Positions 57,947 to 64,000 of a stretch of 64,000 nucleotides of DNA are shown piece by piece. Positions within the stretch are counted from its first letter, which is position 1. Every line of letters starts with the position of its first letter. Source of the DNA: Bacillota bacterium (lineage in GTDB: Bacteria; Bacillota; Sulfobacillia; Sulfobacillales; JAIMBI01); assembly GCA_021846505.1 (NCBI GenBank), contig JAJZWV010000010.1:17922-81921 (forward strand). The letters run 5' to 3'. Position numbers and translations under genes: made by a program. The notes beneath the pieces were generated by a model. That model was not told the origin of the DNA. It was given only the letters and a program-made list of their open reading frames with translations, and ran no database searches.

Positions 57947-60003
57947 CCGGCCGGCTCATCGGCCTCGAGGTGCGCGGGCTGGGAGGCTGGCTGGCCCACA
58001 CGCGCCTCCTCTGGTGGATTCTGGTGCTGGGCGTGGCGGTGCCGGCAGGGATGGTGGCGGAGTCGGCGCTGCAGGAAGGCCCCATCCCCTGGCTGGTGTG
58101 GGCGCCCATTCTGTGCATGCTCCCCACCGGCTTGGTGTTTGCCTATGCAGGTTTCCGGCGAGGAGGCGGCGAGCGCCGCAGTGATGCAGGAGCGCTGCGC
58201 TCGGTGTGGCTCACCTCCGGATATCGCGCGTGGCTGGTGGAGCTGGTCGGCGTGATGGCGGTGTCGGGGGTTTCCGCCTTGCTGCTGGCTGCCGGCGTGG
58301 TGGCGCTGTCCTCCGGTGGGTTTCAGGGGTGGGCCGCCGCCGCCGATGTGTGGGCCATGCTGTGGCTCAACGCTGCGCTGCTGTGGAGCTTCGGCCTGTG
58401 GGTGGGCAGCTGGTGGCCTGGCCCGGGCGGGGCCGGCTTCCTGGTCGCCGTGCCCGCCGCCGCAGTGGTGGCCAACACCGCGCTGCTCATTCGCAGCGCC
58501 CCGGGAGGGGTGCTGGCCACCAGCTTGGCCGCGATGAGCCCGTGGACGGCGCTTGCCGGGGATGGCACCGACACCTGGGGCTTTGGCGGCTTTGCCGGGC
58601 TGTTTCATGCGGTGGCGGGGCTTTCGGCGGCCGCCATCGTGCTGCTGGTGGGTGCGTCGGTGCGGCGGCGGCTCAACCTGCCCGACCAGCGGTGGGTGAT
58701 GCGCGGGCCTGCCGGCACCGCGGTGCTGGCCTTGCTGGCGCTGACGCTGAGGGCCGCGTGGCGGCCCGGGTCGCCCTCACCCATCCCCCCGATCCAGTCG
58801 GGTGGCCACCCGGCCATACGGATGGAGCAGATTGCGGTTCAGGTGGGGGCCGGCGGAAGCTTTCAGGCCATCGCCACCGTTCGGCCGGCCGCTGTGCTGC
58901 AAAGCTTGTGGCTGAATCCGGCGCTCACGGTGTCAGCCGTTCGGGTGGGAGGAAAGGCGGTGCGGTTTCACCGTGTGGGCGGGTACATCCGCGCGCCGGC
59001 GGCCGCGGCCTCCGCGTCGGGGGCGGTCGCGGTGCAGTATGGAGGGCGGCTGGACGAGTGGGCGTGGTCGGGCTGGTCGCAGGATCCGATTACCACGGCG
59101 TTTGTGTCGCCCGCCGGGGCATACCTGCCTGCGGGCGGCTGGTATCCGGTGGTGCCGCCGGACGCGGCGCAGGTGAGCACACCGCCCGTGGCGCAGTATT
59201 CGGTGTCCGTGACGGCGCCTTGGGCGGTCGTGCTCAGCAACTTGGGCCAGCTGGGTCCTACGCCGGCCGGGCGGGCCACCACCGGGGTCAGTGTGGTGGC
59301 CGGCACGTTTTCTCCGTGGGTGGTGCACGGCATCACGCTGTGGGGCGGGCCAGCCGAGCTCCTGGCACTGCAGCGCGGCCACAAGAAGATGGGCATCGAC
59401 TACGGCCCGGTGCAGCACCCGGAGGCCAGCACGGACAGCGGAGGTGGGCCGAGCGCGGGGGGCCAGCGGGTTCTCGCCACGGGCATCTCACCCCGCCAGC
59501 TGAACGCGGTGGACTTGGTGTTTGGGGCGCTGCCCACGGGCCTATTGCCACTGGGCAACCCGAACCCGGTTCCAGCCAGCTATGACTCGGAGGTGGGGTC
59601 GGGGTCCCCGCCCTGGGTGCTGTCCGTCGCGACGGCATTCGGCGGGGCCAATCCCAACTTCGCGATCCCGTTTGCGCGGGGGGTGAATCAAATTGCCCTG
59701 ATGTGGTCGGCCATCTCCCCACACTGGACGCGTCTGGCCAGCTTTGACCGGCCGTGGGCGAAAAGCCAGCGCCCGGCGGACCGCGTGCTGGTGTGGCTGC
59801 TGAATCGCTGGCCTCCCCTCGGCGGCAACACGGTGGGCGGCCCGTTCCCTTTTCACGCCAACGGATTTTCGGGGCTCACGCCTGCTGAGGTGCGGCCGCT
59901 GTGGGAGAAGCTGGCCGCCGCGGCAGCGGGTGGCCGCTGGCCCTCCGCGCGCCAAGTGGAGGGCTGGCGCCAAGTGGCCCGCCGGGGGGCGCCTCATGCG
60001 TGA
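57943..60003 (+). CDS. ABC-2-type permease fused to an M1-peptidase-like exterior domain
   Basis: This 686-residue protein has about six or seven membrane segments in residues 1-270 (LLWWILVLGVAVPAGMVAES, VGVMAVSGVSALLLAAGVVA, FHAVAGLSAAAIVLLVGASV). A large exterior region follows, with AFVSPAGAYLPAGGWYPVVP, YSVSVTAPWAVVLSNLGQLG and WVVHGITLWGG. That pattern is the beta domain that begins M1 aminopeptidases, known fused to ABC permeases. The zinc motif HExxH is absent, so it is not a peptidase. It pairs with the ATPase just upstream. Confidence 0.78.
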   Translation: MTGRLIGLEVRGLGGWLAHTRLLWWILVLGVAVPAGMVAESALQEGPIPWLVWAPILCMLPTGLVFAYAGFRRGGGERRSDAGALRSVWLTSGYRAWLVELVGVMAVSGVSALLLAAGVVALSSGGFQGWAAAADVWAMLWLNAALLWSFGLWVGSWWPGPGGAGFLVAVPAAAVVANTALLIRSAPGGVLATSLAAMSPWTALAGDGTDTWGFGGFAGLFHAVAGLSAAAIVLLVGASVRRRLNLPDQRWVMRGPAGTAVLALLALTLRAAWRPGSPSPIPPIQSGGHPAIRMEQIAVQVGAGGSFQAIATVRPAAVLQSLWLNPALTVSAVRVGGKAVRFHRVGGYIRAPAAAASASGAVAVQYGGRLDEWAWSGWSQDPITTAFVSPAGAYLPAGGWYPVVPPDAAQVSTPPVAQYSVSVTAPWAVVLSNLGQLGPTPAGRATTGVSVVAGTFSPWVVHGITLWGGPAELLALQRGHKKMGIDYGPVQHPEASTDSGGGPSAGGQRVLATGISPRQLNAVDLVFGALPTGLLPLGNPNPVPASYDSEVGSGSPPWVLSVATAFGGANPNFAIPFARGVNQIALMWSAISPHWTRLASFDRPWAKSQRPADRVLVWLLNRWPPLGGNTVGGPFPFHANGFSGLTPAEVRPLWEKLAAAAAGGRWPSARQVEGWRQVARRGAPHA

Positions 60004-60097
60004 CGGCGTGGAGTGGGTGCCCCGTGCCGGGCTTTCGGCCCGGTCTGGTACCTTAGGGGGCAAAGCGGCCGGCGGCCGAGGGATGGAGTCGACGGGG

Positions 60098-60676
60098 ATG
60101 GCGGAAAAACACCGCGCCGGGGAGGCCGGGGCCACCGACGAAAGTTTATACGGCGCGGCGCGGCGGGGCAGCGCAGAGGCGTTTGGGGAGCTGTACGCGC
60201 GCCACCGCGATGGACTGTGGCGGTTCCTGCTGGCGTGGAGCGGGGATGCCCACTTGGCGGAGGACGTTTTGCAGGACGCCTTCGTGGCGGTGATGACGCG
60301 CGGGCCGGTGGCCGCCGAGGCGTTCCACTTTCGCGCGTATTTATACCGCACCGCCATGAACCGAGCCCGCGATGTGTTTCGGCGGCGCGGGTACGAAACC
60401 TTGGCGGATTCCGAGGACGGGGTCCAGCAGCTGGCCAGCGCCGCCGGGCGCCGTGAGGCCGCCTTCACCGAGCGTGTGGAAGCCAGCGACGCGGTGGCGC
60501 GGGCATTGGAGGCGCTGTCTCCCGAGCAGCGCACCGCCTTGTCGCTCCACTACTTCGCGGATTTGCCGGTTCAGCAGGTGGCCGACGTGCTCGGCGTGCC
60601 GGTCGGCACCGTCAAGACGCGCCTGGCGCGCTCGTACCCCCGCCTGCTGGCGGAGCTGAGAAAGGACGAATCATGA
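60098..60676 (+). CDS. ECF-type RNA polymerase sigma factor
   Basis: This 192-residue sigma factor has region 2 (ESLYGAARRGSAEAFGELYA, HLAEDVLQDAFVAVMTRG) and region 4 (LEALSPEQRTALSLHYFADL, VADVLGVPVGTVKTRLARS). The ATG at 60098 is used because GGAG lies nine bases upstream; the ATG at 60083 is possible. The next gene overlaps as ATGA and encodes a membrane protein, which is therefore the likely anti-sigma factor. Confidence 0.92.
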   Translation: MAEKHRAGEAGATDESLYGAARRGSAEAFGELYARHRDGLWRFLLAWSGDAHLAEDVLQDAFVAVMTRGPVAAEAFHFRAYLYRTAMNRARDVFRRRGYETLADSEDGVQQLASAAGRREAAFTERVEASDAVARALEALSPEQRTALSLHYFADLPVQQVADVLGVPVGTVKTRLARSYPRLLAELRKDES

Positions 60677-61512
60677 GCAAGCCACCTTCTGCGGGCGGCG
60701 GGGGCGCTGCCCAGGACTGGAGTGTGCTGGGCCTGTCGGCCGATGAGCAGGCGCAGCTGGCTGGGCATCGAAGCGAGTGGCCGGAAGTAGATTCCCGCTG
60801 CGCGGAGGCCGAGGCGCGCGCGGTTTGGGCGCGCGTCCACGAGGCACCACCGGCGGCGGCCGACCCTCGGGCGGGGGGCACCCGGCGGCAGCGCCTGGCC
60901 CAGCTGGCCTGGTGGCTTACGCGGGCGCAGCCCGGGCGGCTCGTCGCACCGGCCCTCACCGCCTTGCTGCTCATTGCGGGGGAGCTGTTTGCCTCCCTGC
61001 TGCCGCGCCTCCCGATTGGCCTGGACTTGTGGGCGGTCATGGCGCCGTGGCTTGGATTTTGGGCGATGGGCCGGGGCGTGGCCACCGATGCAGGCGTGCT
61101 GGGAGCGTGGGCCGCCATGGCTCCACTGTCCGCCGGCCGCGCCCGGCTGGCGCGGTGGGCGGGCGCCGCGGCGACCGGCGCCGGGGCGCTCGCCATCGCG
61201 CTGGTCTATGGGCGCCTCACAGGGAGCCCGGCACTGGGCTTGTGGGCCGCCACCGCCGGCTTAGGCTTCACGGCGTCGCTGGCGATTGGCCTCGCCACCG
61301 CGGTGCTCATCCGGCCCCACCGGCTGGGCTCAGTGCTGACGGGCTTGGGGCTGGCCAACTTAGCCGCGGTGCTGGCGTCGGGGGTGCTGCACCGGCCCGA
61401 CTGGGCACCCGTGCTGCTGCTGCTGCGAGCGCCTGCCGCGGTGTCGGCCCCCGCGGGCCTGCTGCTGTTGGGCTTCGGTGTGTGGCGAGCGCGGCGGGCG
61501 CCCGCCGGGTGA
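60673..61512 (+). CDS. Polytopic membrane protein, probable anti-sigma or transport partner
   Basis: This 279-residue protein has a ~70-residue cytoplasmic N-terminus (WSVLGLSADEQAQLAGHRSE, RCAEAEARAVWARVHE) and about six membrane segments to the end. Such a layout suits a sigma-binding head on a membrane sensor, or an ABC-2-like permease. It is coupled by ATGA to the sigma gene before it and by GTGA to the ATPase-like gene after it. No zinc anti-sigma motif is seen. Confidence 0.7.
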   Translation: MSKPPSAGGGGAAQDWSVLGLSADEQAQLAGHRSEWPEVDSRCAEAEARAVWARVHEAPPAAADPRAGGTRRQRLAQLAWWLTRAQPGRLVAPALTALLLIAGELFASLLPRLPIGLDLWAVMAPWLGFWAMGRGVATDAGVLGAWAAMAPLSAGRARLARWAGAAATGAGALAIALVYGRLTGSPALGLWAATAGLGFTASLAIGLATAVLIRPHRLGSVLTGLGLANLAAVLASGVLHRPDWAPVLLLLRAPAAVSAPAGLLLLGFGVWRARRAPAG

Positions 61513-62138
61513 GCCCCGGCGTGGCCAGCGTCGACAGCATTGGGCTGGACGAGGTGCGGCACGGCGGTGGGCGCCTCGATCTCCCGGTCTTTCGGGCAGG
61601 CCCTGGGGTCACGTGGATCGTGGATGCCGGCACCGGGGCGGCGGACGTGCTGCTGGAGCGCTTGGCGGGCGTCCGGCCCGCCGACGGGACCCGAGTGTGG
61701 AACGGCCAGCCGGCCGCGGGTGCGGAGCTCAGTGCGTGGCAGCGGCGCACCACGCTGGTGCCCGATCGCCCCTGGGAGGCGGGGCATCTCTCCGTTGTGC
61801 ACAGCTTGCGCTTGGCCGCGCTGCTGTGGGAGGTGCCGGCAGCGCGCGAGCGCATTGGCCGCGAGATAAGCCGCTGGGGATTGGCGGGGATCGGCCGCCG
61901 GCGGCTCGCGGAGCTGTCCGGGGGAGAGCGCCGGCGTGTCCTTTTGGCCGCCAGCCTGGTGCCCGACCCCCTGGTGTGGCTGGTGGCGGGGGGCTCCCGG
62001 GACCTGGACGCGCCGGGGCAGGTCGTGTGGTCGTGCCTGCTGACGCGGGTGCACTTTGGACTGCCTCTGGCCCCACGGATTGCGGTGGTCACGGGTGAGC
62101 TTTGCCCAGCCCTGGCCAACGCGCGGATAGAGGTTTAG
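61509..62138 (+). CDS. Degenerate ABC-ATPase-like protein (probable pseudo-ATPase)
   Basis: This 209-residue protein keeps the shape of an ABC ATPase (AELSGGERRRVLLAASLVPD is a perfect signature), but the nucleotide-binding parts have changed. The P-loop position reads VDAGTGAADVLLERL, lacking the Gly-Lys-Ser/Thr end. Walker B reads LVWLVAGGSRDLD, without the Asp-Glu. The switch His is missing too. The frame is intact and coupled (GTGA overlap) to the upstream membrane protein, so it is probably expressed. A structural or regulatory role is likely. Confidence 0.7.
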   Translation: MSPGVASVDSIGLDEVRHGGGRLDLPVFRAGPGVTWIVDAGTGAADVLLERLAGVRPADGTRVWNGQPAAGAELSAWQRRTTLVPDRPWEAGHLSVVHSLRLAALLWEVPAARERIGREISRWGLAGIGRRRLAELSGGERRRVLLAASLVPDPLVWLVAGGSRDLDAPGQVVWSCLLTRVHFGLPLAPRIAVVTGELCPALANARIEV

Positions 62139-62248
62139 GCGGGCGGGCCAGCCGCACGCCGGCGAGCGCCGCCTGGCAGCTCCGCCCGGCGCTGGGTCCA
62201 CCACACGGCCACCCAGGCTGCGGGTGGGGCTCTTGTGCATCATGAGTG

Positions 62249-62790
62249 TCATACGTGGGCCGACGAGATTTGCCCGAACGCCCAGTAGCTCCCCGGCACC
62301 CAGGAGAGGCCGGCACCGCCAGACCCGGCCAGCAGGAGGACTGGCCCGGCGGCAAACCCCGCCGCCAGCAGCACGGCCAGCATGGCTTGGTGAATGGCGC
62401 AGCGGAGGCCCATAGCCACCGACACCCCCGCCAGCATGGGCCGCAGAGACCCCAGCACCTCACCTGGGCGGCATGCAGGACGCGGGGCGCCATTAGGAGG
62501 CCGCACTGGGTGTCATGGTGACCTCTTCGTGCAAGATCGGGTAGCCTGCGGGCGTGCCAAACAGCACCGTGCCGGCCGCGTACAGCGGGACAGCGGCGGC
62601 GAGCGTGGCGGCCACCGCCACCATGGCACCCAGCGGCGCCTTGGCCAGCAGGGAGGCACCGCGCGGCGCTGGGTCCAGCCAAAGGCGGTTCCAGGTGCGG
62701 GACGCATGCTCCCTGCCCAAGAGGTCTGCGGTCAGGACCACGGCGATGAGGGCAACCGGCAAGACACAGGGCATCATCGGTTGACGGGTT
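62249..62790 (-). pseudogene. Truncated and frameshifted ABC-2-type permease
   Basis: Minus-strand reading gives hydrophobic segments MPCVLPVALIAVVLTADLLG, the loop REHASRTWNRLWLDPAPR and AMVAVAATLAAAVPLYAAGT. After a frame change near 62500 come PMLAGVSVAMGLRCAIHQAM and AMLAVLLAAGFAAGPVLLLA. This is the C-terminal part of an ABC-2 permease of the bacitracin/lantibiotic-exporter type. The N-terminal part is missing where the IS607-type element begins, so insertion of that element probably truncated it. Confidence 0.6.
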
Positions 62791-62828
62791 ATATCACCGT
62801 ACATCTGCGACTGTGATGTATTGGTGGC

Positions 62829-63392
62829 ATGAAACTGAGCACGTGGGCGAAGGATCAAGGCATCAGCTACCAAGCCGCGTGGCGGATGTACGGCGATGGC
62901 AAACGGCCCGTGCCCGCAGAGCAATTGCCCACCGGCACCATCATCGTGAAGCCGCCGAAGGAGGATCCCACCGGGGTGGCGGTCTATGCGCGGGTGTCCT
63001 CCTCGGCCCAGCGGTCCGAGTTGGATGGGCAGGTGGCCCGGGTGGTTCTGTTTGTGACGCGCAAGGGTTGGCCCGTGGTGCGCACGGTCACGGAAGTGGG
63101 CTCGGGGCTCAATGGCCACCGCCCCCAGCTGATGAAGGTGCTCGCGGACCCGTCCGTCGCCATCGTGGCCGTCGCGCACCGAGATCGGCTCATGCGAGTC
63201 GGCGCCGAATATGTCGAGGCGGCGCTGGCCGCCCAGGGCCGGCGTCTGGTGGTGGGCGATCCGGGCGAGACCGGGGACGACTTGGGGCAGGACATGACCG
63301 ACGTGCTGACCAGCCTGGGCGCGCGATTGTCTGGGCGACGGTCAGCCCGGCACCGGGCCGAGAAGGCGCTGAAGGCGGCGAGCGAGGAATGA
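62829..63392 (+). CDS. tnpA: IS607-family serine recombinase
   Basis: This 187-residue transposase has an N-terminal MerR-like helix-turn-helix (MKLSTWAKDQGISYQAAWRM). The serine-recombinase domain has VAVYARVSSSAQRSELDGQV (nucleophile Ser57), the VGSGLNGHRPQLMKVL region and VAVAHRDRLMRVGAEYVEAA. It is full length and has all expected motifs, so it may be active. It could mobilise its own element or related elements with other tnpB genes. Confidence 0.93.
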   Translation: MKLSTWAKDQGISYQAAWRMYGDGKRPVPAEQLPTGTIIVKPPKEDPTGVAVYARVSSSAQRSELDGQVARVVLFVTRKGWPVVRTVTEVGSGLNGHRPQLMKVLADPSVAIVAVAHRDRLMRVGAEYVEAALAAQGRRLVVGDPGETGDDLGQDMTDVLTSLGARLSGRRSARHRAEKALKAASEE

Positions 63393-64000
63393 CGGGTAAT
63401 CTAGGCATTTCGCTGCGAACTGGAGCCGACAGCGCGGCGGGAACGGCGCGGTACGCCTACAACGGGGGTCGGGCGGTGTGCCAGCGTCTGCTGGATGCCG
63501 GGAAGCCTGTTCCGCACGCGGCGGAGATCACCGGCGATGGAGTGCGGACAAGCCGGGGCGATCCTGGGGCTACGGCGTCTCGAAGTGCTGTAGCCAAGAG
63601 GCTTTGCGCGATTGGGACCGGGCCTTCGCCAACTTCTGGCACCAGCGCCATCTGGACCGCCAGCGGCCGCCAATAACCCCGACTGCTACGATGATCAGGG
63701 CCGGGCGATCCGGGGCAACCACCCCACGAAGACGCGTCGCCGCCAGGATCAGACGGCCCGCCGCCTCGCGGGCGGGTCCCGCCGAGAAGCGGCCCACCGC
63801 AAGGGGCTGCAGGGGCGCTTGGCCAACCAACTCCTGCAGCGGGGCCGCGTCTTCAAGACCGAACGGCTCAGCTACCGCGCGTGGCAGAAACGCTTTGGCC
63901 GATCCGTGGGGCTTCGGGCGCCGAAGCAGTTCTTGATGATCCTGACCCGCAAGGCTGAAAGGGCTGGCGGGCAGGTCATCGCGCTCCGCACGCGGACCAC
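63389..64000 (+). pseudogene. tnpB: Decayed TnpB (RNA-guided nuclease of the IS607 element)
   Basis: The start overlaps tnpA as ATGA. The N-terminal part is in pieces: RYAYNGGRAVCQRLLDAG, then in another frame VSKCCSQEALRDWDRAFANF. From 63672 a third frame jumps straight to the central-to-late TnpB part (NNPDCYDDQGRAI, RKGLQGRLANQLLQRGRVFK, YRAWQKRFGRSVGLRAPKQF, LTRKAERAGGQVIALRTRT). The RuvC-I aspartate block between them is missing, so the nuclease should be dead. The zinc-finger end and guide-RNA region lie beyond the window. Confidence 0.75.

Larger units (their letters stand above)
62790..64000 (+). mobile_element. IS607-family insertion sequence (right end beyond window)
   Basis: It holds a serine-recombinase tnpA and a decayed tnpB in the standard order, coupled as ATGA. 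The left end lies between about 62765 and 62828; IS607 elements have no terminal inverted repeats, so the boundary cannot be fixed by eye. The right end is past the window. Confidence 0.75.

Noticed and set aside
57943..60003. Active M1 aminopeptidase fused to a permease
   Set aside because: The HExxH zinc motif is absent throughout the exterior region.

Overview
The window is GC-rich (roughly two-thirds G+C by eye), densely coded bacterial DNA. Strong GGAGG-type ribosome sites, consensus -35/-10 promoters, lipoproteins without outer-membrane machinery, ECF sigma factors and HD-GYP signalling suggest a Gram-positive-like, possibly Firmicutes-related lineage (Sulfobacillus/Thermaerobacter/Symbiobacterium type). 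That placement is an inference, not a proof. Many genes are coupled by 4-base ATGA overlaps. No rRNA, tRNA or CRISPR array was seen.

Layout. 0-5.8 kb (minus strand): an exported small protein, an OmpR-type regulator and a sensor kinase, followed by a MacAB-like exporter (membrane-fusion protein, ATPase, permease running off the left edge). A shared 26-base box lies upstream of both blocks. 5.8-9.5 kb: a hybrid sensor kinase, a single-domain receiver and a receiver-HD-GYP protein in one operon. 9.7-16.8 kb: a class V aminotransferase, a divergent ArsR-like regulator/MFS pair, a cation/proton antiporter with universal-stress domains behind a structured leader, and a tandem GNAT protein.

17.0-24.7 kb (minus): the most interesting locus, a two-gene operon with its own consensus promoter. 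It encodes a 1045-residue protein (DUF3427-like N-terminus, three C-terminal C2H2-like fingers) and a 1510-residue DEAH helicase with a DUF1998-type cysteine-rich end. The layout recalls, but does not obviously match, known defence operons built on DUF1998 helicases (Druantia type III, DISARM).

25-33.6 kb: an MFS transporter, an ECF sigma factor with a large membrane-anchored partner, a decayed transposition ATPase, a GNAT/ribbon-helix-helix toxin-antitoxin pair and a three-gene proton-translocating transhydrogenase. 33.7-48 kb: thiM, an Old Yellow Enzyme, a frameshifted ABC-F gene, small secreted proteins, a broken XRE/TPR regulator, a large protein combining a degenerate HD-like motif with a PD-(D/E)XK-like end, an ABC exporter and a lipoprotein pseudogene. 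48.5-57 kb: hydrolases, a peptide-binding lipoprotein, an aldolase, a broken arylamine N-acetyltransferase, a heptad-repeat membrane protein, an NmrA-like protein and MsrB. 57-62.1 kb: a tightly coupled block of ABC ATPase, M1-like permease, ECF sigma factor, membrane protein and a degenerate ABC ATPase. 62.2-64 kb: an IS607-type element with a decayed tnpB next to a truncated ABC-2 permease.

A recurring feature between about 33.7 and 54.3 kb is single-base losses or gains, several in G or C runs, that break otherwise sensible genes. Genuine decay and base-level assembly errors cannot be told apart from this sequence alone.
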